NCBI GenBank assembly: GCA_013112555.1 | Contig: JABFGK010000002.1 | Span: forward strand, 434,001-498,000 | DNA: 64,000 nt | From: Planctomycetota bacterium | GTDB lineage: Bacteria > Planctomycetota > Phycisphaerae > Phycisphaerales > UBA5793 | Direction of reading: 5' to 3' | Part shown: positions 44,701 to 52,105 of the stretch, in pieces | Position numbering within the stretch: position 1 is the first letter of the stretch | How the letters are laid out: the number at the start of each line of letters is the position of its first letter | The notes under the pieces: generated by a model | Told to the model about the DNA's origin: nothing | Seen by the model: the letters and a program-made list of their open reading frames with translations, nothing else | Database searches by the model: none | Translations under genes and position numbers: made by a program

Positions 44701-45433
44701 GCGGATTCATGGCCACGGCCGTATCGCCGAGCATGGTTTCGGGTCGGGTGGTGGCCACGGTGACATGGTCATACGCCGTGCCGTCGATGACGACCGGGTC
44801 GCCGATCAGGGGATACTGGAGATACCAGAAGTGCCCTTCAACCTCGTGCATTTCGACTTCATCGTCAGCCAGCGCGGTCTGCGTGGCCGGGTCCCAGTTG
44901 ACCAACCGCTTGCCGCGATAGATCAGGCCTTCCTGAAAGAGCCTGAAAAACGCCTCCCGGACGGCTGCAGCACAGACATCATCGAGCGTGAATCGGGTTC
45001 GGTCCCAATCGCAGGAGCATCCCATTTCGCGCAACTGGCTGAGGATGGTGGACTGAAACTCGTCTTTCCACGAGAGGATCTTGTTGACGAACTCCTCGCG
45101 CTCAAAATCGGTCCGACGCTTGCCTTCCTCGGCCAGCACCCGTTTTTCGACAACGGTCTGGGTCGCGATCCCAGCATGGTCGGTCCCCGGCATCCAGAGG
45201 GCGTTACGGCCTCTGGCCCTGTGATAGCGTGTGAGGATGTCCTGCAGCGTGTTATTGAGCGCATGCCCGAGGTGAAGTTTGTCGGTGATGTTGGGCAGCG
45301 GGATCAGGATGCAGTAGGGGTCACCCAAATCGCCGGGGACGGCATGAAAAGGGTGTTTATCCACCCATTTCTGCAGAACTTTAGGTTCCTCGGCGAGTGG
45401 ATCATACGATTTGGGAAGTGCTGTCATGTCCAT
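41738..45433 (-). CDS. valS: Valyl-tRNA synthetase containing an in-frame RAYT transposase insertion
   Basis: 1,231 residues, about 200 more than expected. All ValRS parts are present: HLGHA (HIGH motif, about residue 54), the CP1 editing domain with TTRPETMLGDTAV (about 228), SDQWYVAV (389), WCISRQLWWGHRIPVW (682), KMSKSLGNGVDP (about 857), the anticodon domain, and a C-terminal coiled coil rich in E/R/L. Between residues about 446 and 652 lies foreign sequence: two GTGVSPVK repeats, a REP-associated tyrosine transposase, then DGRDARATD. The frame is preserved across both junctions. The insert falls between the end of the CP1 region and the second half of the Rossmann fold, where ValRS sequences vary. 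Whether the chimeric enzyme is active is not known from sequence. No other valS is in the window. Confidence 0.93.
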   Translation of the reverse strand: MDMTALPKSYDPLAEEPKVLQKWVDKHPFHAVPGDLGDPYCILIPLPNITDKLHLGHALNNTLQDILTRYHRARGRNALWMPGTDHAGIATQTVVEKRVLAEEGKRRTDFEREEFVNKILSWKDEFQSTILSQLREMGCSCDWDRTRFTLDDVCAAAVREAFFRLFQEGLIYRGKRLVNWDPATQTALADDEVEMHEVEGHFWYLQYPLIGDPVVIDGTAYDHVTVATTRPETMLGDTAVAMNPRDPRAKHFAGRMIRLPIVNREIPIIEDDYVVLAVEHGGDPDDAKAQFATGFLKVTPAHDPNDWEIGLRHELPIINVLAPDGCVSDQYGWEDVGGGEFTLGLDRYEAREAVVEWFRENSLLEEVKPYVHSVGHSYRSHVAIEPYLSDQWYVAVTRQIPSLDDAGTLPGTKLPVNSLAGFALRAMSKEQVVGDELKQWGGNDSGTGVSPVKSESQQDGGTGVSPVKRVVTRQLHRRARSLPHWEAGGQTYFVTFRCANGQLSQDERRLVLSSCLHWHQKRAIIHLVTVMHDHVHILMTPMQQENDTKHWYPLPDLIHSIKSYSAHEINQARGSSGSVWQDEYYDRIMRDEAEFEEKWQYMWMNPVKAGLIKQAADYEFTVNPQTRDSADECEDVSGPSAHWDGRDARATDHEEGWHGRLTFYPERYARTFQSWHENIRDWCISRQLWWGHRIPVWVFDDERKTPDKSALDSLRGQYPDDLHVITIERAASDDRTGGAKHGTTICACPRRDIPELVEALKELGFAQDPDVLDTWFSSALWPMSTMGWPNPEAFLTEIPEGWDVLNTWNPTSVLCTAREIITLWVSRMVMFNLYFLGRLPYDDVFIHAMIQDGDGRKMSKSLGNGVDPRDIIKTKGSDAMRFTLAQMTTQTQDVRMPVEYDEAIGANSSPKFEIGRRLSNKLWNATRFALMTLGSVDGHGKPDGEPTRLVDRWILARLARTVRDIETAVSEYQFNAYAQGLYDLFWRDFCDWYLEAVKATIATDPTQQSVLRAVLGSIHRMAQPIMPFITETLHEPIESLAVQPIACVQLPPSDMAATARWPQLAGLDQAVTDQNEDVATFERAQALVTAIREIRASHQVPDKRRIALHVGDEPTTALIESADGVVESLAGLSEWSALDGSADRGSDWVTFTVAGVEHALSGLAGEESSLDAGAEAERVGRRRDELEKQIRVLEGRLGNKGYVDKAPPHLVEETRKQLADAKGELDRLAAV
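43485..43508. repeat. REP palindrome, copy C (right junction of RAYT insert)
   Basis: ACGGGCGTCTCGCCCGT with flanking CCCAG. It is the inverted orientation relative to copies A and B and lies at the gene-distal end of the insert, where it encodes DGRDARAT in the valS frame. Confidence 0.85.
44033..44055. repeat. REP palindrome, copy A (inside RAYT insert)
   Basis: GACGGGCGAGACGCCCGTC followed by CCAC. In the valS frame it encodes GTGVSPVK and sits directly before the transposase sequence. It is identical over 23 bases to copy B, 45 bp away. Confidence 0.9.
44078..44100. repeat. REP palindrome, copy B (left junction of RAYT insert)
   Basis: The same 23-base element as copy A and in the same orientation, encoding GTGVSPVK at residues about 446-453 of ValS, where similarity to normal ValRS ends. 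The core palindrome also occurs alone at 8804-8820. Confidence 0.9.
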
Positions 45434-45462
45434 AACGGGCGATTGTAGGCCAACGCCCCCAG

Positions 45463-46563
45463 ATGGCCGATGGATACACCATGCAACACGTTTCTTCGCA
45501 CCAAATACTTTCCCGCCCTGGCCGCGTCAATCCGTGGGTCATGCTGGGTATCTCGCTCATCCTGGCCGTGGCAGCCATTGCCCTGAAGTCACTGACTCAG
45601 AAGCAGGCCCCGCCGGCCGTGACGACCGGGCAGACGAGTGCACCGGCACCATCCGGGGCGGACGACACCCAGACGCTCAATGCACAGCAACGCAAGGAAA
45701 TCGAAGATGCCCTGGACGCTGCCTCCCAGTACATGAATACGGATCATCTCCCGGAGGCCGAGACGATCCTCAAGGCGTTGATTGCCAAGTACCCGGATCA
45801 TCCTGATGTGCTGCGACAAATGTCCGGGCTCCACATGCTGTTTGCGCGGACGGTGCCGGCGTGCGAGTGCTTCGACCACATGCTCGAACTCCACGGAGGG
45901 AGCGCTGCCGACTATCACCATGCCGGCGTGCTGGCCAACATGATTGGAAACCTGGACCTCTCGCGCCAGCGTTTCGAGACGGCCTGTCGGATGAACCCGT
46001 CCGAGCCGGAACATTTCAAGTACCTGGCCATGATCGAGATGAAGCAGTACGACTATGCCGCTGCCAAAGCCCACCTGGTCCAGGCAGCCACGATGAACGA
46101 TGCCGATGAGGTCATCTGGGGGACGCTGGGTGAGATTGCCTTTCTCGAGAATCATCTCGACATCGGCATGCAGCACACCAAGAAAGCACGGGCGCTGAAT
46201 CCAGCAAATCTGAAATGGAGACTGATCGAGGCCCGCATTCTCAGACGTCAGAACAAGCCGGATGAGGCCATCACGCTCCTGTCGGCCTTGACCAAACCCG
46301 ACAGCGTCGAGCAGGGAGTCATCAACGAGATTGCCCTGTGTTGGGCGATGAAGGGCGACCCGCTCCATGCCGCACAGATTCACATCGACTATGTGAATTC
46401 AAACGCGCGCAACCGGCGAGTCGACTCGCCGCTGGCTGCCGCTCGCTACTTGATGCAGGCCGATGATCTTGGCCAGGCCCGTGTCTGGGTACAAAACGCT
46501 TTGAACCGAGACCCAACGAACGAAGAGGCTCAAAACCTGCTTGATCAACTGAACAAGCAATAG
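45463..46563 (+). CDS. Membrane-anchored TPR repeat protein
   Basis: 366 residues from ATG 45463, or 360 from 45481. One N-terminal membrane helix (PWVMLGISLILAVAAIALKSL, about residues 24-44) and a short P/A/T-rich linker lead to a TPR solenoid of about eight repeats. The repeats have the usual pattern, for example LPEAETILKALIAKYPDHPDVL and LDIGMQHTKKARALNPANLKW. It is presumably a periplasmic scaffold. It is divergent from valS, with only 29 bp between the start codons, so the promoters must overlap. Confidence 0.83.
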   Translation: MADGYTMQHVSSHQILSRPGRVNPWVMLGISLILAVAAIALKSLTQKQAPPAVTTGQTSAPAPSGADDTQTLNAQQRKEIEDALDAASQYMNTDHLPEAETILKALIAKYPDHPDVLRQMSGLHMLFARTVPACECFDHMLELHGGSAADYHHAGVLANMIGNLDLSRQRFETACRMNPSEPEHFKYLAMIEMKQYDYAAAKAHLVQAATMNDADEVIWGTLGEIAFLENHLDIGMQHTKKARALNPANLKWRLIEARILRRQNKPDEAITLLSALTKPDSVEQGVINEIALCWAMKGDPLHAAQIHIDYVNSNARNRRVDSPLAAARYLMQADDLGQARVWVQNALNRDPTNEEAQNLLDQLNKQ

Positions 46564-46596
46564 CCGAGTCGATACGGATCCATCCCACACAGCGTA

Positions 46597-48204
46597 CTAC
46601 GAGCCGGCCAGCAGTTCGGAGACCGGCCGTCCCACCAGGTCATACTCTTGTGAATCGACAATCGCACAGCGGACCAGATCGCCGGGCGCGAGCCATGTCT
46701 GTGCATCAACAAACGTCACCGAATCGACCTCAGGGGCCTGGTGATAGCATCGGCCGACAGAGCGACGGCGGTTTCCAGCGTCCGGGCCTTCAAGGTCGGT
46801 TTCAGATTCCTCATCCTGCTTTTCGATGAGCACATCAAACTGGACTGCGGATTCGAGGGCCTCGGTGACGCCGGGCTGGGTGCCGACTACTGCCTCTTGA
46901 TAGAGTGATGCGAGGTACTCAGCCTGCTCAAAGGCGATCTGTTGCTGCACGGTCATCAGTTCATGGTGTCGGCGTTTGACGACATCGGCTGGAATGACGA
47001 GTTCCGGGTGCTGCTGCTGGAGTTTGTAGGCAGGCGTGCCGGGCTCGGGCGAGAACGGGAAGACCCCCATCATGTCGAACCCGAAGGACCCAACGAACTC
47101 GACCAACTCCTCGTGCTCTGCCTCGGATTCGCCGGGGAATCCTGTAATGAACGTCGTCCGGATCGCAAGTCCGGGGATCCGTTCACGAAGTTTGTCCAGT
47201 AAGGTGCAGATTTGCAGACGCGATGTATTGCGGCGCATCGTCGTCAGGATTCGATCGTTGATGTGCTGTAACGGCATATCGACGTATTTCACGATGTGCG
47301 GCAGTGACGCAATAGCATCGATCATCGCATCGGTAAAGTTGGAGGGATAGGCATACATGAGGCGAATCCAGCCGGCCCCCTGTTCCTGAGCCATGCAGTC
47401 ATTCAGTTCCGTCAACAGGCCGGCCAGCCCGGGTTCGTACCCGGTATCGTCCCCGTAGGAGGTCGTGTCCTGGCCGATGAGATTCAGTTCAAACGCCCCG
47501 TCAGCCATCAACTCCCGGGCCTCAGCCAGGATGTGATCAATCGGCTTGGAGCGCATTTTCCCGCGGATGGAGGGAATCGTGCAGAATGTACAGTTCTGGT
47601 TGCAGCCTTCAGACATACGCAGATACGCATAGTGCCTCGGGGTCAGGCGGAAGCGCGCTGCATCCGATTCGTAATACCCGAGTGCTCGAACCTCGGCGCC
47701 GGCGGTTCTGGCTGAGCGACCGCGCACCGTCAGGTTCACGGTATTGACGCCTTGTGACTCGGCGGCTTCGAGAGCATTGCGGGCAATCCAATACGGCGGC
47801 ACCGGCTCGTCTTCAGGTGCTGCTTCAATCCGAGGGGAGGAACCGGTCACTGCTTCGAGAATGTGTTCCCGGTCAAAAACGCCCACCAGCGCATCAACAT
47901 CCGGGCACCAGGTCATGATCTCATCGCGATGCCGCTGCACGAGACACCCGGCCACGATGAGCCGTTTGACCTTCCCGCTTCGCCGCAGGACAGCGGCCTG
48001 CTCGATCACTTCGAGTGACTCCTCTTTGGCATCCTCGAGAAACCCACAGGTGTTGATCACGACGACATCGGCATCGTCGGCGCTCTCGACCGGCACCACG
48101 CCCCCGCTCGACAACAGCCCCAGCATGCGTTCAGAGTCAACGAGGTTTTTCGGGCATCCGAGGCTCACGAGGGCGACGGTCTGCAGGTGTGCTGTCTGAT
48201 CCAT
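46597..48204 (-). CDS. rimO: Ribosomal protein S12 methylthiotransferase RimO
   Basis: 535 residues. The N-terminal MTTase domain has the three cluster cysteines in VSLGCPKNLVDSERM, VINTCGFLEDAK and IVAGCLVQRH. The radical SAM motif is RMSEGCNQNCTFCTIPSIRGKMRS (CxxxCxxC, about residue 204-211), which with MRS typifies RimO rather than MiaB. A TRAM domain ends the protein. It is longer than E. coli RimO (about 440) because of an insertion of roughly 60 residues before the radical SAM domain (about 135-195) and a longer C-terminus. It methylthiolates Asp of ribosomal protein S12 using two 4Fe-4S clusters. Confidence 0.93.
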   Translation of the reverse strand: MDQTAHLQTVALVSLGCPKNLVDSERMLGLLSSGGVVPVESADDADVVVINTCGFLEDAKEESLEVIEQAAVLRRSGKVKRLIVAGCLVQRHRDEIMTWCPDVDALVGVFDREHILEAVTGSSPRIEAAPEDEPVPPYWIARNALEAAESQGVNTVNLTVRGRSARTAGAEVRALGYYESDAARFRLTPRHYAYLRMSEGCNQNCTFCTIPSIRGKMRSKPIDHILAEARELMADGAFELNLIGQDTTSYGDDTGYEPGLAGLLTELNDCMAQEQGAGWIRLMYAYPSNFTDAMIDAIASLPHIVKYVDMPLQHINDRILTTMRRNTSRLQICTLLDKLRERIPGLAIRTTFITGFPGESEAEHEELVEFVGSFGFDMMGVFPFSPEPGTPAYKLQQQHPELVIPADVVKRRHHELMTVQQQIAFEQAEYLASLYQEAVVGTQPGVTEALESAVQFDVLIEKQDEESETDLEGPDAGNRRRSVGRCYHQAPEVDSVTFVDAQTWLAPGDLVRCAIVDSQEYDLVGRPVSELLAGS

Positions 48205-48501
48205 GGTACAGAGATTTCCTCATCGAATTACCGGTCTTGGCAGCCGTCTTGCTGCGGTGTGGCGATTGTAGGACCGGGCCAGACGTGGCAACTCTGCCGG
48301 ATGCCTCGACCGGACCCGATAATCAAGTGCCGTGGTGCCGACTGGTCCGGTTGAAGTGGCCACCGGCCGGTCGCGTACTCGTCAGATCACGATACCAGTG
48401 CGATTCCCGATCCGTTGAGCCGATGAGAGCATCGGAGAAGCTGCGCGAGCGGGCGGCCACTGAAGTGACGGACGGTGGCTCGACTGCAAAGGAGACAGGT
48501 C

Positions 48502-49074
48502 TTGGACTCAACCTCGCCACAGACATCGGTGGAAGAACAAGACGTCGAAGCGTCAGCACCTGCCCATACGAGCGTTAGCCTGACTGATCTGGTCCGCCAC
48601 GACCCGCCGGAAGAGGACGCAGCCGATCCTGCCGAGGCAGGGCACGACGGTGCCGAGTGTGCCGACGAGCAGGAATCGACCACACGGGAACAAGACGATC
48701 CATCGGAGATCCAGGAGGCCCCGGCAGGGGATTCTCCGGGTTCGCCTCAGGCCGAAGCACTCCCAGCCGGCAAGCCGTTCCGGACCGTCATCCGCCTGGC
48801 CACACTCGATGAGCGGAACTGCCCCGGGCCACGTCAGCGGGCACGGGCCTTTGAGATCAGCCCGAAGCATGTCGGTCTCAAGACGAGAAACATGGTCCAC
48901 ATCTCACGCCGGGTTGCGGTCGTCATTGACCGGATCGATGATCGGCCGACGGTCGTTTTCGGCCGAGTGGTACGATGCAGTTACGCCGGCGGGGGCGAGT
49001 ACACCACCATGGTTCGTTTTGAAGAGATCCCCGAGTGGCAGGACGTGCAGGACTGGGCCGGCGGAAGTAGATAG
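48502..49074 (+). CDS. PilZ-like domain protein
   Basis: 190 residues from a TTG at 48502, preferred because AAGGAG lies at a 9-base spacing; a GTG at 48475 would add nine residues. The first 90 residues are an acidic, disordered E/D/P/S-rich region. The C-terminal part (FRTVIRLATLDERNC, RARAFEISPKHVGLKTRN, FGRVVRCSYAGGGEYTTMVRFEEIP) resembles a PilZ beta-barrel. It has no perfect RxxxR...DxSxxG c-di-GMP motif, so ligand binding is uncertain. It lies 72 bp before panC in the same direction. Confidence 0.65.
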   Translation: MDSTSPQTSVEEQDVEASAPAHTSVSLTDLVRHDPPEEDAADPAEAGHDGAECADEQESTTREQDDPSEIQEAPAGDSPGSPQAEALPAGKPFRTVIRLATLDERNCPGPRQRARAFEISPKHVGLKTRNMVHISRRVAVVIDRIDDRPTVVFGRVVRCSYAGGGEYTTMVRFEEIPEWQDVQDWAGGSR

Positions 49075-49103
49075 ATCGATAGACAGATAGATGGATGGGT
49101 AGG
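49067..49103. repeat. Degenerate GATA tetranucleotide microsatellite
   Basis: A run of GATA-like units (AGATAGATCGATAGACAGATAGATGG) spans the stop codon of the PilZ-like gene and the first part of the spacer before panC. It is a candidate for slippage. Confidence 0.7.
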
Positions 49104-49146
49104 CGGTTGAACCGAACCGCTGCCGGGCGTCTATCCTTACACGCCC

Positions 49147-49977
49147 ATGCGTGTTGTCGAGAGCACACAATCCTGGACTGAAGCGGACAACGGGGGAATC
49201 TGCGTTCCCACGATGGGAGCCTTGCACTCCGGGCACCGGGCGCTCATTTCCGCGGCCGTTGACCATGGGGCGCGTCCGGTCGTCGTCACGATCTTTGTCA
49301 ATCCAACTCAGTTCGGCCCCAACGAGGATTACGCTCGCTACCCTCGGACCTTCGACGCCGATTGCGAGTTATGTCGTGAGACCGGTGCCGATGTCGTGTT
49401 CGCGCCGCCGGTGGAGGAGGTGTACCCCGGCGGGGCGGGGGCATGCTACCAGCCCACACTGCCGACGGTGGCCACGACCCCGCAACTGGAGGATGCACAT
49501 CGTCCCGGCCACTTTGCCGGCGTGTGTCAGGTGGTGCATCGGCTCTTTGAACTGGTCCGCCCGACGGCTGCGGTCTTCGGCGAGAAGGACTACCAGCAAC
49601 TATGCGTGATTCGAGCGATGGTTCAGCGGGAAGGGCTTGGGATCGACATTCTCGGTCTGCCGACGATCCGTGACCCGGACGGCCTGGCCTTGAGCAGCCG
49701 CAATGCGTACCTGGCCCCCGCCCAACGAAAACGGGCCCTCGGGCTCAGCAAGGCACTGGCCGCCGCAGCAGACTCGGAACGCGCAACCCCAGCCCAGGCT
49801 GAGCAGGCGATGCGGTCGGTGCTGTTGGCTCACCAGGTTCGGCTCGACTATGCCGTCGTGCGCGACGCCCGGACATTGATGCCGATCGACACGTTTTCCG
49901 AGCAACCGGCCCGGGCCGTGATTGCCGGCCGAGTTGGGACGACCCGCCTGATCGACAATGCCGACGTCTCGCGATGA
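49147..49977 (+). CDS. panC: Pantothenate synthetase
   Basis: 276 residues. Nucleotidylyltransferase signatures are VPTMGALHSGHRALI (the HIGH-like HSGH at about residue 32), VTIFVNPTQFGPNEDYARYPR (FVNPTQF), FGEKDYQQL (about 145), DPDGLALSSRNAYL with the KMSKS-like serine motif, and RALGLSKAL. It joins pantoate and beta-alanine with ATP in the vitamin B5 pathway. The start has no clear ribosome-binding site, but homology begins at once. Confidence 0.93.
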   Translation: MRVVESTQSWTEADNGGICVPTMGALHSGHRALISAAVDHGARPVVVTIFVNPTQFGPNEDYARYPRTFDADCELCRETGADVVFAPPVEEVYPGGAGACYQPTLPTVATTPQLEDAHRPGHFAGVCQVVHRLFELVRPTAAVFGEKDYQQLCVIRAMVQREGLGIDILGLPTIRDPDGLALSSRNAYLAPAQRKRALGLSKALAAAADSERATPAQAEQAMRSVLLAHQVRLDYAVVRDARTLMPIDTFSEQPARAVIAGRVGTTRLIDNADVSR

Positions 49978-50099
49978 GGCTGCAGCCGGTTCCGTGCTCC
50001 TGACACGGCGATGTCAGAACCCTACACTCCGCGCTGGGCAACCGTACCGTACAGCCTTGAACCGTCACATGCCTCCAGACAGCGAGATGATCGTTTCAG

Positions 50100-51920
50100 A
50101 TGATGCAATCACACAACGACACTACGGCCAAGTCAGGTGACCCGGTCGCCGTCCTCGGCCAGCGGATTCAACAGGCGTTGGCCCAAGTCCTCGGCCCGGA
50201 GTATGCCGACGCCGATCCATTGGTCCGCCCGGCCCAGAACAAGGCCTTCGGCGACTTTCAGTCGAACGCAGCGATGGGGCTGGGCAAGAAGGCCGGCCGA
50301 CAGCCTCGCCAACTGGCACAGGAGATCGTCGATGCGCTGGACGCGGGCGATCTGTGCGAGCCGCCGGCCATTGCCGGCCCGGGGTTTATTAACATCACGA
50401 TTCGGCCGGAAGCGCTCAATGCCATGCTGGCGGACATGGATCAGGAGCACCTCGGCGTGGAGCCGTTGGACCGGGGGCATCTGGTTGCGGTTGATATGGT
50501 CGGCGTCAACATTGCCAAGGCAATGCATGTCGGGCATCTGCGCTCATCCATCATCGGGGATTCCGTGTGCCGCATCCTCGCCCGCCTCGGCTATGAACCG
50601 CTCCCGCAAAACCACCTGGGAGACTGGGGCCTGCAGATCGGCATGTTGATTGACTATGTCATGCAGGAGCAGATCGATCTGGACTCGCTGACCCTCCCGG
50701 ATCTGGAGGTGGCCTACCGCGAGTCCAACCGGCGCTGCAAGGAGAATCCGGAAGCGCTCGAGCGTGCCAAGGCGCGGCTCGTTTTGCTACAGCAGGAGCA
50801 GCCGGCTGAAATCGATGCCTGGCACAAGGTGACTCGAATCACGCTTGATGCGTGTTATGAAGCCTGCGATCTGATGGATCTCACATTGACTCGCGACCAT
50901 GAGCGCGGCGAATCGTTCTATCGCGAACGGCTCAAGCCGGTGGTCGATGCACTGCTTGAGCGCGGGATTGCCGAGGAGTCCGAGGGCGCGATTATCGTCC
51001 GCTTTCCTTCGGAAAACCCGTCGTCAGATGCATCGGGCGAGGATGATGAAATCGACGAAGAGCAGTCGCCGCTCGTGATTCAGAAGTCTGATGCAGGGTA
51101 TCTGTATGCCACGACCGACCTGGCCGGCATTCGCTACCGAGTTGGTGAACTTGGGGCTGAGCGCCTGATTTACGTGGTTGATGCACGGCAGCGAGATCAC
51201 TTCAAAAAAGTGTTCACCGCTGCAGGCATGGCCGGGTGGGATGTTCTGCCGGGCAGGGACGACAGCGAGCGCAAGGCTGAACTGATCCATGTTGCGTTCG
51301 GGGCGGTGTGTGGCAAGGACGGCAAGCCGCTCAAGACTCGCGAGGGCGAGAACGTGAAGTTGATGGACCTGCTGCAGGAGGCCGTCCGCCGGGCCCAGGC
51401 CATCGTCCAGGAGAAGAACCCGGACCTCTCCGATCAGGAGAAGGCCGAGGTGGCACGGGCCGTCGGGATCGGGTGTGTCAAGTATGCCGATCTCTCCAGC
51501 CAGTTGGGCAAGGATTACGTCTTCGATTGGGATCGGATGCTCGCGTTTGAGGGCAACACCGGCGCCTACCTGCAGAACCAGTACGTGCGAATCCGATCGA
51601 TCGGGCGCAAGGCACCGGATGATGTCAATCCGGCAGCCCCGTTCTGCATTGAGAAGCCGCACGAGAAAGACCTGGCGCTGACACTGCTGCGCTATCCGAC
51701 CATGCTGGCCGGCGTGGGTCGGACGCTGGAAGTGAACAAACTCTGCCAGTATCTGTTCGACCTGGCCCAGACGTATAGTGCGTTCTACACGGAGTGCCCG
51801 GTCCTCAAGGCTGAGTCGCCGGCGTTGCGTGACGCCCGGTTGCGACTCTGCAATCTGACGGCCGCCGTGCTGGCTGACGGGCTCCATTTGCTCGGCATCC
51901 GGACACTGGAACGGATGTAA
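50100..51920 (+). CDS. argS: Arginyl-tRNA synthetase
   Basis: 606 residues. An N-terminal Arg-S additional domain (about 15-110) ends in GPGFINITI. HIGH-type NIAKAMHVGHLRSSIIGD follows at about residue 136, then LPQNHLGDWGLQIGMLIDY, and the catalytic core with LYATTDLAGIRYR and FGAVCGKDGKPLKTREGE in place of a canonical KMSKS. The DALR anticodon-binding domain closes the protein (NQYVRIRSIGRKA onward). An acidic insertion (SSDASGEDDEIDEEQS, about residues 303-318) is unusual. It charges tRNA-Arg. Confidence 0.95.
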   Translation: MMQSHNDTTAKSGDPVAVLGQRIQQALAQVLGPEYADADPLVRPAQNKAFGDFQSNAAMGLGKKAGRQPRQLAQEIVDALDAGDLCEPPAIAGPGFINITIRPEALNAMLADMDQEHLGVEPLDRGHLVAVDMVGVNIAKAMHVGHLRSSIIGDSVCRILARLGYEPLPQNHLGDWGLQIGMLIDYVMQEQIDLDSLTLPDLEVAYRESNRRCKENPEALERAKARLVLLQQEQPAEIDAWHKVTRITLDACYEACDLMDLTLTRDHERGESFYRERLKPVVDALLERGIAEESEGAIIVRFPSENPSSDASGEDDEIDEEQSPLVIQKSDAGYLYATTDLAGIRYRVGELGAERLIYVVDARQRDHFKKVFTAAGMAGWDVLPGRDDSERKAELIHVAFGAVCGKDGKPLKTREGENVKLMDLLQEAVRRAQAIVQEKNPDLSDQEKAEVARAVGIGCVKYADLSSQLGKDYVFDWDRMLAFEGNTGAYLQNQYVRIRSIGRKAPDDVNPAAPFCIEKPHEKDLALTLLRYPTMLAGVGRTLEVNKLCQYLFDLAQTYSAFYTECPVLKAESPALRDARLRLCNLTAAVLADGLHLLGIRTLERM

Positions 51921-52007
51921 TACAGCCGCTTACAGACGAGCGGGCCGGGAGTGGTTTCGGACCGACTTGCATTCCGGCGGGCGTGGCACCTGAGTCTCGG
52001 ACAATAG

Positions 52008-52047
52008 AAAAAGCCCCACGACTGAACGCAGCCGTGGGGCTTTCTTT
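52008..52047. terminator. Bidirectional rho-independent terminator
   Basis: AAAGCCCCACG and CGTGGGGCTTT form a long G/C stem with a small internal loop and a second CTG/CAG stem. A-rich sequence lies on the left and TTTCTTT on the right. It serves argS (plus, 88 bp upstream) and the subtilase gene (minus, 59 bp away) at once. Confidence 0.88.
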
Positions 52048-52105
52048 GGTTGGTGGGACTCGCTTCCTGTGTACGAACGCAGGAATGACGAGCGAGTCGA
52101 TCGGG

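Noticed and set aside
49067-49103. GATA repeat as a regulatory element of panC
   Set aside because: It is degenerate and overlaps the stop of the upstream gene; nothing ties it to panC expression.
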